This document shows, piece by piece, positions 1 to 7,985 of a stretch of DNA of 64,000 bases. The DNA lies in the NCBI RefSeq assembly GCF_903970965.1, contig NZ_CAJCKW010000013.1, positions 1 to 64,000 of the forward strand, given 5' to 3'. A program made the position numbers and the translations under genes. The notes under the pieces were generated by a model. That model did no database searches. It was not told the DNA's origin and worked only from the letters and a program-made list of their open reading frames with translations. The stretch is from Aureimonas sp. ME7. Its GTDB lineage: Bacteria; Pseudomonadota; Alphaproteobacteria; Rhizobiales; Rhizobiaceae. Positions within the stretch are counted from its first letter, which is position 1; every line of letters begins with the position of its first letter.

Positions 1-1
1 C

Positions 2-475
2 GCATCGCCCTGTCCCGCGACCATCGTGAAAGCAGCCGCAGTGCGCCGTCTCTCAGTACCCAGCCATCCAGGTCAGCCCCCAAACGTCAAACGACAACGG
101 GCTCAGCGTTTTGACACGGCCTGGAACCTTTCCGGCCGCACGGTGGGCGACCGGGTGCGGTTGGCGGTGGAGTTCGACGGCTGGTCGGGGCTCCAGAACG
201 TCGAGGCCGTCAGCCCGAGCATCAATCCGAACACGTCGATCTATACGGGCGGGGTCGCCGATATGAGCTATATCGACGCCCACGCGGCGGATCGCGGAGC
301 CAACGACAGCCCGTCCGGCAACCTGCCCGAAACGGTCGGGCCCGGCCTGATGCTGACGCCGCCCTTCACCCTGACCGCGGCGACGCCCCGCATCGTGCTG
401 GGCGCCCGGGCGCTGAACGGAAGAACGATCGCCGGCACGATCGACATTCTCAACATGGCGCTGATCGGCGCCTGA
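2..475 (+). CDS. C-terminal part of an unrecognised protein, cut by the window edge
   Basis: The reading frame is open from base 2, so the GTG at 26 need not be the start and the gene probably begins before the window. About 158 codons are visible, ending at TGA 473-475. I recognise no domain. The sequence is rich in small and hydrophobic residues, has no transmembrane segment or catalytic motif I can name, and ends in a short hydrophobic stretch (DILNMALIGA). It lies on the same strand as the SASA and SGNH hydrolases that follow at 872 and 2008, so it may be a secreted or surface-glycan protein, but that is inference from position only. Confidence 0.5.
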   Translation, partial: ASPCPATIVKAAAVRRLSVPSHPGQPPNVKRQRAQRFDTAWNLSGRTVGDRVRLAVEFDGWSGLQNVEAVSPSINPNTSIYTGGVADMSYIDAHAADRGANDSPSGNLPETVGPGLMLTPPFTLTAATPRIVLGARALNGRTIAGTIDILNMALIGA

Positions 476-479
476 CGGC

Positions 480-680
480 TCAGGTGACGAGGCGCTCCGC
501 GTCGAGCGTGAAGCCGGCCTTGGTGGGGGCGGCCGGCTCGCCGGCTGGGCGGGGCGGCGCCCCGTCCGCGCGGCTTCGCGCCTGGATCAGGGCCACCTGC
601 AGGCGCGCCAGATCGACGGACAATTCGTCGACGCGCGCTTCCAGGGCCGCGATGCGGGCTTCGTGATCGCTCTCGCTCAT
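480..680 (-). CDS. Small coiled-coil protein, 66 aa
   Basis: The ATG at 678-680 follows a strong Shine-Dalgarno sequence (AGGAGG, six bases before the start on the minus strand), which is the main reason to call it. Residues 5-36 form a regular heptad pattern (ARIAALEARVDELSVDLARL), predicted to be a short coiled coil like SlyX or cell-division accessory proteins. The rest is a Pro/Ala-rich tail. It has no signal peptide or membrane segment. Its stop lies 5 bp from the stop of the partial plus-strand gene at the window edge. Function unknown. Confidence 0.6.
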   Translation of the reverse strand: MSESDHEARIAALEARVDELSVDLARLQVALIQARSRADGAPPRPAGEPAAPTKAGFTLDAERLVT

Positions 681-871
681 CGACACCTCCTTCGCATGGC
701 GATGCTGCGATCGGATTACGAGTGTCTGAAGAATCGGTCTCCCCCGGCTCGCGCATGCCGGACCCCGCGCGCAAGCCTGTTGTCCGACACGGCCCGGCGG
801 CCTAGCTGATGCCATGACCGGTCGGTTTCGATCGGCGGGCGCCGCCGGGCGCGCATGGGAAAGGGGACCGC

Positions 872-1717
872 ATGGCCATCGACCGACGCACGCTCCTGAT
901 CGGGGGAACGCTCGGGCTCGGGATGCCCTTCGTGCGGCGAAGCCGGGCGGCGACGGGCGGCGAAGCGTCCGTCGTCCTCGTGGCGGGGCAGAGCAATGCG
1001 ATGAGCGCGGGCACCACCGGCAACGGCGACATGCCGTCCGACTTCGCCGGTCCCGTCGAAAGGGTTCGCATCTGGGCGGATCGGCGCCGCCGCTTCGAGT
1101 CCTACGAGGCGGGGCGCAATTCCTATGTCGACGAGGGCGACCGGGTTCCCCAATGCTGGGGACCGGAACTCGGCTTCGCCCGCCGCTTTCTGGCCGCCGC
1201 GCCGGACCGGCCACTTTTCGTGGTCAAGCGGGCCGTCGGCGCCACCTATCTCGCCCGGCGCGCGCAGGAGGGAAAGACCGACTGGTCGCCCGAAACGCCC
1301 GGCGGATACTACCACCAGCTTCTGGACGCCTATTGCCGCGCCGGTGCGGCTTGGGGTGAGGCGGGCCTCGCCCCCCGGCTTCTCGGCATGATCTGGGTGC
1401 AGGGGGAGAACGACGCCAACGACCGCGACACGGCGGAAAGCTACGAGCGCAACCTGCTAGCCTTCGCCGCCCGGGCGCGGGCGGATTTCGCGTCACCCGA
1501 CCTGCGCCTGGCGGTCGCGCGCCTTCCGCTGTTCCAGGCCCGTCTCTGGCCGCATGTGCCCCTCGTGCGTCAGGCGCAGGAGCGCGTCGCGCAGGTCGAT
1601 CCCCGTTGTGTCCCCTTCGACACGGAGGATCTCTCGATCGGCCCCGACGGGGTGCACTACGATCCGCCTTCGGTGGTGACGCTCGGCGAGCGGGCCTATG
1701 ACGCGCTGATGTCCTGA
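872..1717 (+). CDS. Secreted SASA-type (sialate O-acetylesterase/CE6-like) esterase
   Basis: A 281-aa protein with an N-terminal Tat-like signal (DRRTLLIGG then a hydrophobic run to about residue 27). The mature part opens with VVLVAGQSNAMSAG; GQSN (residues 39-42) is the Ser block of the SASA family (carbohydrate esterase 6 / sialate O-acetylesterase). A late DGVHYD segment supplies the usual Asp-His pair. Such enzymes remove acetyl groups from sugars, so a role on the cell's own exopolysaccharide is plausible given exoF, exoY and GH16 within 10 kb. A second hydrolase of the SGNH superfamily follows on the same strand. Substrate cannot be read from the sequence. Confidence 0.8.
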   Translation: MAIDRRTLLIGGTLGLGMPFVRRSRAATGGEASVVLVAGQSNAMSAGTTGNGDMPSDFAGPVERVRIWADRRRRFESYEAGRNSYVDEGDRVPQCWGPELGFARRFLAAAPDRPLFVVKRAVGATYLARRAQEGKTDWSPETPGGYYHQLLDAYCRAGAAWGEAGLAPRLLGMIWVQGENDANDRDTAESYERNLLAFAARARADFASPDLRLAVARLPLFQARLWPHVPLVRQAQERVAQVDPRCVPFDTEDLSIGPDGVHYDPPSVVTLGERAYDALMS

Positions 1718-1766
1718 CATGGGCTCGCGGTACTCTTCCCCGATCACGACGAAACGGAGCAAGCCG

Positions 1767-2021
1767 ATGGGCCGACGCGTCCTGACCCGAAGGCGGTTCG
1801 TCGGCCTCCTCGCGGCCCTTTCCGCCACGGGCGCGACGCTCGCCCTCGGCCGGACGGGGAGGGTATCGGGCGAGGCCGACGTCTGGCCCGCGACCCGGCT
1901 GCCGGGAACGGGCGGGGACGGGCGGGACCTCGTTCCCCTCGCCCTGCCACGCGACGGCGCCCTGTGGGCCGCGCCGGGCGGGGCGCTTCTCCTCGGGCAG
2001 GCGGGCGATGATCATGGCTGA
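1767..2021 (+). CDS. Tat-signal-like short ORF directly before the SGNH hydrolase
   Basis: 84 aa from ATG 1767, with GGAG about nine bases upstream. It begins with RRRFVGLLAALSATGATLAL, a convincing twin-arginine signal, followed by about 50 residues with no domain. Its stop overlaps the start of the SGNH hydrolase (2008) by 14 bases in another frame. Because that hydrolase has no signal of its own, this ORF may be its leader separated by a frameshift (real or a sequencing error), or a small translationally coupled protein. It is kept as a CDS at reduced confidence. Confidence 0.45.
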   Translation: MGRRVLTRRRFVGLLAALSATGATLALGRTGRVSGEADVWPATRLPGTGGDGRDLVPLALPRDGALWAAPGGALLLGQAGDDHG

Positions 2022-3309
2022 GCCGCGCCGCGCCCATGCCGGCGACATTCGCGAGATCCTGGCCGGGTCGCCCGCGCCGGCCGTGCCCAAGGTCGGAATT
2101 CTCGGCCATTCCAAGGTTCGGCAGAACCACGACTACGCCGACATGAACATCGCCACCGTCCACGGCTGGATGACATGGACACGCTTCCTTCTCGGGCAGC
2201 GCTTCGACAGCGGGCCCGAGCTCAACTACGGCATCGGTGGGGAAAAGTCGGACGAGATCCTGAAGCGCATTCCCGCCATGTTGCGGGCCCATCCGGACGT
2301 GCGCGTCTGGGTGGTTCAGGCCTTCACCAACGACAACGCGGCGCGCAGCCCCGTCCCCGACTGGCGGCGCGTCGCCCCAGCCATCCAGGCCGAGTTCACG
2401 ACCCGCGGGCTCGCGCTGATCTGGCTGACGGACGATCCGCGCGGCGACAGGGATCATCCGGCGCCGCGCCTCTCCGGCGCCGATCTCGCGCGCGCCTTCG
2501 ACATCCGCCGCTGGCAGATCGAGCAGCGCGCGATTCCCGGCGTTTATACCGTGGATACGTGGGAACTCCTCGCCGACCAACTGTCCGAGACTGGCGACGC
2601 GCGGCCGGGCCGGATGTGGGACGGGCTGCACGAGGTGGCGCTCGGAGCCTACGAGAAGGGCATCCTCCTGGCGCGGGTGCTGCGCCACCTCTTTCCCCCG
2701 CGCTTCGTCCTGCCCGCCAGCAACGGCGATGCGTCGCTGCGAAGCCGCAATCCCTATATGGGAGGCACCGATGGAAGGCCGGGCGGGGGCAACGAAGGAA
2801 GCCTTGCCGACGGTTTTCTCGCCTTCGACCTGGCCGCGACGGGCACCCGGCTCCGCTATGCCAAGCCGGAGCCGACATCGGGCTTTCTCGGGAGCCCCTA
2901 CGATGACCGGGTGCCCAAGGACGGCTGGCAGGAATTCGCGCTCACCGGCACGGCCACCGGCGCGCACGAATGCGTCGTCATGGCCCAGGCGCTGCGGGGG
3001 CAGGAGCGGGGTGAAATCCTGCGCGCGGTCGGCGAGATCGAGATCGACCGGCTGGCGGGCGTCGCTCATCTCGGCGTCGTCCTGTTCGACGATGCCGGCC
3101 AGAGGCGCCTTGCGGCCGACATGGACCATTCCCCACTCAGCCATGCCTTTCCCGGGGTCGGCGGGGTGGCGGGCGTCTGCGCCTCGCCGCCCTGGGTCTG
3201 CGATCGCTTGTCGCCGGTCAGCCTCCGCCTCGTGGTGAAGCTTCTGCCGGGGGCGCAAGTCGATGTCGCCGCGCGGGTGCGCGGGTTCGGCGCGATGCGT
3301 GTGGGATAG
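2008..3309 (+). CDS. SGNH/GDSL-type hydrolase with extra C-terminal domain
   Basis: 433 aa. The catalytic layout of SGNH hydrolases is visible: GHSKV with Ser35 (block I), GIGGEKSDEI with Gly near 76-78 (block II), TNDN near 107-110 (block III) and DGLHE with Asp205 and His208 (block V). Residues from about 240 on form a further region with Trp/Gly-rich beta-type sequence. Such proteins act as carbohydrate or lipid esterases or acetyltransferases, often in polysaccharide loci. The visible N-terminus lacks a signal peptide, whereas a Tat signal sits in the overlapping upstream frame at 1767-2021. ATG 2014 is an alternative start. Confidence 0.75.
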   Translation: MIMAEPRRAHAGDIREILAGSPAPAVPKVGILGHSKVRQNHDYADMNIATVHGWMTWTRFLLGQRFDSGPELNYGIGGEKSDEILKRIPAMLRAHPDVRVWVVQAFTNDNAARSPVPDWRRVAPAIQAEFTTRGLALIWLTDDPRGDRDHPAPRLSGADLARAFDIRRWQIEQRAIPGVYTVDTWELLADQLSETGDARPGRMWDGLHEVALGAYEKGILLARVLRHLFPPRFVLPASNGDASLRSRNPYMGGTDGRPGGGNEGSLADGFLAFDLAATGTRLRYAKPEPTSGFLGSPYDDRVPKDGWQEFALTGTATGAHECVVMAQALRGQERGEILRAVGEIEIDRLAGVAHLGVVLFDDAGQRRLAADMDHSPLSHAFPGVGGVAGVCASPPWVCDRLSPVSLRLVVKLLPGAQVDVAARVRGFGAMRVG

Positions 3310-3332
3310 GCGAGGAGACCAGTCTCGCCCCG

Positions 3333-3539
3333 TCAGGCGACGCGGCGCTGCTCGCGGCGGAAGCGCTGGATATAGTGCGTGCCGGGCGAGGGCGCTTCGA
3401 CCAGCTCGGCCACGGCGCCGAGCGTCACCCCTTCGAACAGCCGTTCCTCGCCGTTGGCGAGGCGAAGATGCAGCCGCCCGTCCGACGGGTCGAACCGGAT
3501 CGACTTGATGATTCTGGACTGGACGGCGATCGGTACCAT
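3333..3539 (-). CDS. KTSC-domain small protein
   Basis: 68 aa, starting at ATG 3537-3539 behind an AGAGGGG Shine-Dalgarno. The pattern IIKSIRFDPSDGRLHLRL, then a Gly-turn, a second beta strand (FEGV), then VAELVEAPSPGTHYIQ, matches the KTSC domain, a small fold found alone or at the end of RNA- or peptide-processing enzymes. In this copy the eponymous C-terminal Lys-Thr-Ser-Cys character is weak, the corresponding stretch being SPGTHYIQRF. No membrane or export signal. It lies between the SGNH hydrolase and the GH16 gene. Role unknown. Confidence 0.6.
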   Translation of the reverse strand: MVPIAVQSRIIKSIRFDPSDGRLHLRLANGEERLFEGVTLGAVAELVEAPSPGTHYIQRFRREQRRVA

Positions 3540-3644
3540 GTCGGACCCCTCTGGCATCGAGGCCAACCTAGCCGCCCACGCTTGACGCGGTGTCGTTCGC
3601 GTCGCTGCAATTTTAGCGATCGCGCGCAAAAAAGGCGGCGCGGG

Positions 3645-4532
3645 TCATCCGTCGATCCGGAAGACCCGCAGGCTGTCGAGCACCATCTCCTGGGGAAAGG
3701 GCGTGTCGTCGGCCGGCGCCCCGGGCCACGGGTCGCCGCCGATGGCGACGTTGAGGATGATGTACCAGCGCCCGCCCGGCAGCGGGTCGGCGCGGCGTGA
3801 AATCTCCCGCCCATCCAGAAAGCAGACGACCTCGCCCCCGGTGAACTCCACGCCGTAGGTGTGGAAGTCCCGCATGTCGCCGGAAAGGCCGAGCGCCGGC
3901 AGGCTGACCACCCTCTGGTCGGCGGTGCGCACGCCGGCCTTCGTGGTGTGGAGCGAGTTCCAGAAGCCGTCGGGCTTGTCGCCTTCGTTGAACAGCCACC
4001 ATTCCATGACGTCGATCTCGGGCGGCCAGGAGCCGTCAGCCGGAAGCAGCCAGAAGGCCGGCCAGTAGCCCTTGCGCATCACATGGGGCAGGGCGAAGCG
4101 GCACTCGGCACGCTCGCCCGCCCCGACATCGACGACGCCGGCCGAGGACATCAGCGCGGCGGCGTAGCCGTATTCCTTGCCTTCGCACTCGATCGGCCGG
4201 TCCAGGCGATACGAGCGGAGCCGGCGGCGCCCGTCCTCCACCGGAAACGGATCGGGCGCTCCCGGAAAGACCGAGGCATCGCTGTAGAAGCCCGATTCCC
4301 CGTTGTTGGGGGTCCGCCGGTCGTAGGCGAACTGCGAACGCCAGGCAGGGCGTCCCCGCGCCTCCCGGCCCGAATCCGTCACCTCGAACCCGTGGACGAA
4401 GTCGGTCTCGTAGAGGAGGGCCCCAACCGGAGGGCGTGGCCGCTTCGCGCTCGCCGCGCCGGCCGGCCTCAGCGCAGGGAAAAGCGCCAGCGCCGCCAAT
4501 CCTTGCAAAAACCTTGCGCGCGTCAGGGCCAT
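3645..4532 (-). CDS. Secreted glycoside hydrolase family 16 endo-glycanase
   Basis: 295 aa. Residues 1-26 are an export signal (LQGLAALALFPALRPAGA). The catalytic signature EIDVMEWW gives Glu172 as nucleophile, Asp174 as assisting residue and Glu177 as acid/base, the ExDxxE form of GH16. Aromatic residues of the sugar-binding cleft surround it (YWPAFWLLP, WEWW-like). GH16 enzymes cut beta-1,3, beta-1,4 or mixed glucans; rhizobial ExoK/ExsH of this family trim succinoglycan. The presence of exoF and exoY nearby makes a similar role in shortening the exported polysaccharide likely, but the bond cleaved is inferred. Confidence 0.85.
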   Translation of the reverse strand: MALTRARFLQGLAALALFPALRPAGAASAKRPRPPVGALLYETDFVHGFEVTDSGREARGRPAWRSQFAYDRRTPNNGESGFYSDASVFPGAPDPFPVEDGRRRLRSYRLDRPIECEGKEYGYAAALMSSAGVVDVGAGERAECRFALPHVMRKGYWPAFWLLPADGSWPPEIDVMEWWLFNEGDKPDGFWNSLHTTKAGVRTADQRVVSLPALGLSGDMRDFHTYGVEFTGGEVVCFLDGREISRRADPLPGGRWYIILNVAIGGDPWPGAPADDTPFPQEMVLDSLRVFRIDG

Positions 4533-4724
4533 CCGGGACCTCGTTCCATCGTCGCTGTCGCGATCCAGGCCTCGAAACGCCCGCCGACGGAAGCGCGGCG
4601 CGGGGTGGGGCGCTTCATCGGCTCCGGTATTTCGAAATTCGCATCAAATTCGACGCTTTCGCGCAGGCGTTCCTTAGCGGACGCGGTGACAAGGTGGGGC
4701 TCGTTCGTATCGGAGGCAGCCGTC

Positions 4725-4901
4725 ATGTCGACCCAGAGCCTTGCAGCACCTCGCCCTTCGCCCAAGCGCGCCGCCATGCGCCCGGCCTCGGCCTCCGTAG
4801 CGCGAAGCGAAGATCCGACGAATCCGGCGCGCGGCGTCGCGGTGGGCCTCGGCCTTTCGGCGATGATCTGGGTCGGGATCGGCGCTCTGATCTTCGGCTG
4901 A
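4725..4901 (+). CDS. Small single-pass membrane protein with RGVAVGL motif
   Basis: 58 aa, ATG 4725 with GGAGG at 4712-4716. Residues 1-33 are basic and Pro/Ala-rich; residues 36-58 are a membrane segment reading [20 protein letters not shown]. The stop lies 4 bp from the stop of the convergent exoF-like gene. The same motif (RGVAVGLALSAILW) ends another small protein at 7804-7965, so the two are probably paralogues. Function unknown; neighbours suggest a connection with envelope or polysaccharide biosynthesis. Confidence 0.65.
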   Translation: MSTQSLAAPRPSPKRAAMRPASASVARSEDPTNPARGVAVGLGLSAMIWVGIGALIFG

Positions 4902-4905
4902 CGCC

Positions 4906-6297
4906 TCAACGCGGCGCCGCATGCGGCGTCGGGATGCGCGTCGTCGCGCTGCCGGCCGAAACAGCGGGCGAGGTGACGGCCGATGCGGTCGCCAGAACGG
5001 GTGCGGCAGCGGTCGGCTCCGGCGACGATGCCGGTTCCGTGACGTCTGCCGCCGCCTCGGCGCTTCGCGGCGCCCGTTCGGGTTCCGGCAGCGCGACCTC
5101 CAGAAGATCGCCCGGCATCAGCCCGGTATCGGGGCCGGCGTCCATGCGCACGATCCGCTCGCCGTCGCGCCGGGCCAGCACGATGCGCGGCCCCTCCGCT
5201 CCGTTGGTGCGCAGAAGGGCGCGCTTTCGCTCCACCGCCTCGATCGCCGCGCCGGCTCTCGCCGCTTCGCCGGACGCATCCTGAAGGGCGGCAAGATTCT
5301 CCATCCGGACGTCGTCGTCGAGCTTTTGCGTCGCGCGCTCGAGATCGGCGATCTCGCGTTCCATCTTGGCCACCTCCGCCGAGGTGTCGAGCGAGCGCGT
5401 CGAGACCAGGAACATCGCGCGCTGCGCCTCGTTCAGGCGCTCCACCGGCGTCAGGCCCTTGCGCAGAAGGTCCTGCACGCGGCGAACCTCGCCTTCGTAG
5501 TTCGCGGTTTCGGCCTGGAGGTTCACCTGCGACTGCCGGAGGTAGTCGAAGCGCGATTGCGCGCTGCGCAGGCTGGTGGCGAGGTTTTCGCGCGATTTGG
5601 CATGGTCGTCGCGCCGCGCGTCGAACTGTTGGCGCTCCAGGGTCTTGAGCTCGGCGACGAGCGGGGCGGGCAGGCCGGTGCCGGAAATCGCCCCGAAGTC
5701 GAGCGCGGCGGCGCCGACAAGTTCCGCTTCGAGCCGGGCGATGCGCAGCCGGGCCCGGAACTCGGCGGCAAGCGCGTCCTGCATCTCGCTTTCGATGCCC
5801 GCTTCCTCCAGCGAATGGTCCTGCCGGCTGCGAAAGGCGCTGAAGCCCCCGGCTACCGTCGTCGCCTGCTGCACCGTCATCCCGAAGCGGAAGGCCTGGG
5901 AGCCCGGCGTCAGCACGTCGCCGGAAACGTAGATCGGCAGATAGTCGCCGATCTCGACGAGGACGCCTTCCGGGTAGATCACGTTCCAAACGGGCGAGCC
6001 CTGTTCGTCGACGCCGGCGGGATAGGAGGCGCTCTTCAGCTTGTCGACGATGTCGGCGCGCAGTTCGTCGATCGTGCGGCCCGCCGCGCGGAACGCGCCG
6101 CCGATGGGAACGCGCACCTCCCCGTCCTGCGACACCACGATGCGGCGCTGGAGCTGGGCCACGCCCAGGACCGCGAAATCCACCGAGTCCCCCGGCTGGA
6201 GCCGGTATTCGTCGGCGCGCGCGACGCTCGCCACCGCGAGAAGCGCGCCGAGCGAGGCGGCGAAGCGAAACGGAAGGCGAGGTGCGAAGCGGGCCAT
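4906..6297 (-). CDS. exoF: ExoF-like polysaccharide export protein (periplasmic/outer membrane)
   Basis: 463 aa with a signal peptide (residues 1-28, ending SVARADEY). [16 protein letters not shown] opens a polysaccharide export (Wza/ExoF-type) domain, followed by a SLBB-like segment ([21 protein letters not shown] near 135-155) and a long coiled-coil region (about 165-365, [30 protein letters not shown]). The C-terminus is Pro/Ala-rich and low in structure. The layout matches ExoF of Sinorhizobium, needed with ExoY for succinoglycan assembly or export. The matching exoY lies 4.4 kb away at 10738. The polymerase and chain-length protein are not in the window. Confidence 0.8.
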   Translation of the reverse strand: MARFAPRLPFRFAASLGALLAVASVARADEYRLQPGDSVDFAVLGVAQLQRRIVVSQDGEVRVPIGGAFRAAGRTIDELRADIVDKLKSASYPAGVDEQGSPVWNVIYPEGVLVEIGDYLPIYVSGDVLTPGSQAFRFGMTVQQATTVAGGFSAFRSRQDHSLEEAGIESEMQDALAAEFRARLRIARLEAELVGAAALDFGAISGTGLPAPLVAELKTLERQQFDARRDDHAKSRENLATSLRSAQSRFDYLRQSQVNLQAETANYEGEVRRVQDLLRKGLTPVERLNEAQRAMFLVSTRSLDTSAEVAKMEREIADLERATQKLDDDVRMENLAALQDASGEAARAGAAIEAVERKRALLRTNGAEGPRIVLARRDGERIVRMDAGPDTGLMPGDLLEVALPEPERAPRSAEAAADVTEPASSPEPTAAAPVLATASAVTSPAVSAGSATTRIPTPHAAPR

Positions 6298-6502
6298 GCG
6301 GGGTGTCCTTGGTCCGTTAACCTTCTGATGACCTTCCGACGATCACCCGGCTTGCTCGGTCCGTCAAGGAAAATGCTGCAATGCAACGCCGTCGCGCGGG
6401 CGGTGCACACGTTGCCGCCGAGCGCCTGCGGGCGTTGCGCCGCGCGGGGGAAGGCGATAACCCGAAGCGCAGTCGCGCAATGGCTGGAAGGGCAAGCCGA
6501 TC

Positions 6503-6805
6503 ATGATCATCGTTGCAGGCGTCTTGAGACTGACCCCGGAGGGCCTCGCCACTGTGCGCGAGGTGGCGCGCGCCACCGTCGCCACCACCAATGCCGAGAC
6601 CGGCTGCATCGTCTACACCTTCGCCGAGGACATCTCCGAGCCCGGCACGATCCGCATCTACGAGGAATGGGACAGCCGCGAAGCGCTGGACGCGCACGGG
6701 CGCGCTCCGCACATGACCATCTGGCGCGACGCGTTGAAGACGATCGAGGTCAAGGGCCTCGATCTCAAGCTCGTCGAGACGGCTTCGGTCGAACCCTTCG
6801 CCTGA
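6503..6805 (+). CDS. ABM-domain protein, putative quinol/antibiotic-type monooxygenase
   Basis: 100 aa, the normal size for a single antibiotic biosynthesis monooxygenase (ABM) domain. The ferredoxin-like pattern is visible: [12 protein letters not shown], then a helix, [26 protein letters not shown], and a final strand. Homologues such as YgiN oxidise quinols without a cofactor or have dehydrogenase-linked roles. Its start lies 205 bp from the divergent exoF-like gene, and its stop is 11 bp before trmD, so it may be co-transcribed with trmD. Confidence 0.75.
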   Translation: MIIVAGVLRLTPEGLATVREVARATVATTNAETGCIVYTFAEDISEPGTIRIYEEWDSREALDAHGRAPHMTIWRDALKTIEVKGLDLKLVETASVEPFA

Positions 6806-6816
6806 CCCGCCACCCC

Positions 6817-7500
6817 ATGGTGTTCCGCGCCAGCGTCCTGACGCTCTATCCCGAGATGTTTCCCGGCCCCTTGGGGCTCTCGCTGGCGGGCCGTGCGCTG
6901 GAGCGTGGCGACTGGAGCCTCGAGGCGTGCCAGATCCGCGAGCACGGGATCGGGCGCCATCGCACGGTGGACGACACGCCCGCCGGCGGCTCGCCGGGCA
7001 TGGTGCTGCGACCGGACGTCCTGGCCGCCGCGATCGACGCGGCAAGCCCCGAAGGCGATACGCGCCCGCGCCTCCTGATGAGCCCACGCGGACGCCCGCT
7101 CCGGCAGGGGGAGGTGCGGGACCTGGCAGCCGGCGAGGGCGTCGTGATCGTCTGCGGCCGGTTCGAAGGGGTGGACGAACGGGTGATCGAAGCGCGTGGC
7201 CTTCGCGAGGTTTCGATCGGCGACTATATCCTGTCGGGTGGCGAGATGGCGGCGCTGGTGCTGCTCGACGCCGCCGTGCGTCTTCTGCCGGGCGTCATGG
7301 GCAACGCGCAGTCCGGCCAGACCGAAAGCTTCGAGAACGATCTCCTGGAGCATCCGCACTATACGCGTCCCGCCGTCTGGGAAGGGCGCGCCATTCCCGC
7401 CGTTCTCCAGTCCGGTCATCACGGCGCGGTGGAAGCGTGGCGGCGCGCGGAGGCCGAGCGGCTGACGGCGGAACGTCGTCCGGACCTTCTCCGGCGCTAG
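6817..7500 (+). CDS. trmD: tRNA (guanine-N1)-methyltransferase TrmD
   Basis: 227 aa, typical length. TrmD makes m1G37 in tRNAs with a G at position 36. The trefoil-knot SAM-binding segments are present: [34 protein letters not shown] and the target-recognition stretch [20 protein letters not shown] 6817 fits the family start ([15 protein letters not shown]). The TAG stop falls inside one arm of a long inverted repeat (7497-7689). The usual partners rpsP, rimM and rplS are not next to it, which is unusual: the preceding gene is the ABM protein and the following one an unrelated small protein. Confidence 0.97.
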   Translation: MVFRASVLTLYPEMFPGPLGLSLAGRALERGDWSLEACQIREHGIGRHRTVDDTPAGGSPGMVLRPDVLAAAIDAASPEGDTRPRLLMSPRGRPLRQGEVRDLAAGEGVVIVCGRFEGVDERVIEARGLREVSIGDYILSGGEMAALVLLDAAVRLLPGVMGNAQSGQTESFENDLLEHPHYTRPAVWEGRAIPAVLQSGHHGAVEAWRRAEAERLTAERRPDLLRR

Positions 7501-7689
7501 AGCGCTTTCCGACCGGGTTGAACGCTCGTCATCGTCCTGCGGACGCCCGCTTGCGCGGCGGGGCGCTTTCGCTCCGCGGCCGCGTTGCTCGTCGGTCACG
7601 ATGCGACGGCATCGCTCACTCCTCGCGCCTTGCCACGAACCGAAATCACCGCCGTGCCAACCATCCAACCCGGTCGGAAAGCGCTCTAG
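7497..7689. repeat. RIME-like palindromic intergenic element
   Basis: Two perfect inverted arms of 24 bp, 7497-7520 and 7666-7689, share the core AGAGCGCTTTCCGACC and enclose 145 bp. The 5' arm contains the stop codon of trmD. This form, a GC-rich palindrome ending in CTAG with an AGCGCTTTCC core, resembles the mosaic intergenic repeats (RIME, Bru-RS) of Rhizobiales. The interior has no ORF I would call. Only one copy was noticed in this window. Confidence 0.65.
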
Positions 7690-7803
7690 GCCCTTCGCTC
7701 TCCCCGTCCGGCGCGAACATGACCGAGATTTCATACGATTCGGGAACCGTTTCGCGCTAGACTCGAGGTCAGGCAACAGGACTGGCATGAGGACCTATCG
7801 AGG
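7690..7803. other. Gene-free stretch after the repeat
   Basis: Together with the repeat this makes about 300 bp without a gene. It is less GC-rich than its surroundings near 7720-7760 (GAGATTTCATACGATTC) and could hold the promoter of the small protein that starts at 7804. No further structure was seen. Confidence 0.35.
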
Positions 7804-7965
7804 ATGACCGGATCGATCGAACTGGCCGCCCTCCTGCGCCGCGCCGCCGCCCGAGCCTATGTCGAATGCCCCGACGTCCTGCGCCCGGCGCGCGGCGTCG
7901 CGGTCGGCCTCGCCCTTTCGGCGATCCTGTGGCTCGCCGCCTTCAACATCGCGATGCGGTTCTGA
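7804..7965 (+). CDS. Small single-pass membrane protein, paralogue of the 4725-4901 protein
   Basis: 53 aa. ATG 7804 is followed by an amphipathic helix (SIELAALLRRAAARAYVEC) and a membrane segment starting at RGVAVGLALSAILWLAAF. The block RGVAVGL-LSA--W is shared, residue for residue, with the protein at 4725-4901, although the N-terminal halves differ. Its stop is 20 bp from the stop of the convergent cysNC-like gene. Function unknown. Confidence 0.6.
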   Translation: MTGSIELAALLRRAAARAYVECPDVLRPARGVAVGLALSAILWLAAFNIAMRF

Positions 7966-7985
7966 TCCGGCGCGTTCCGTCTTCG

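Noticed and set aside
4921-7500. An 859-codon open frame on the plus strand across exoF and trmD
   Set aside because: Only the last 228 codons (trmD) have family sequence. The earlier part is the antisense of exoF and is rich in Arg and Gly, as expected in high-GC DNA.
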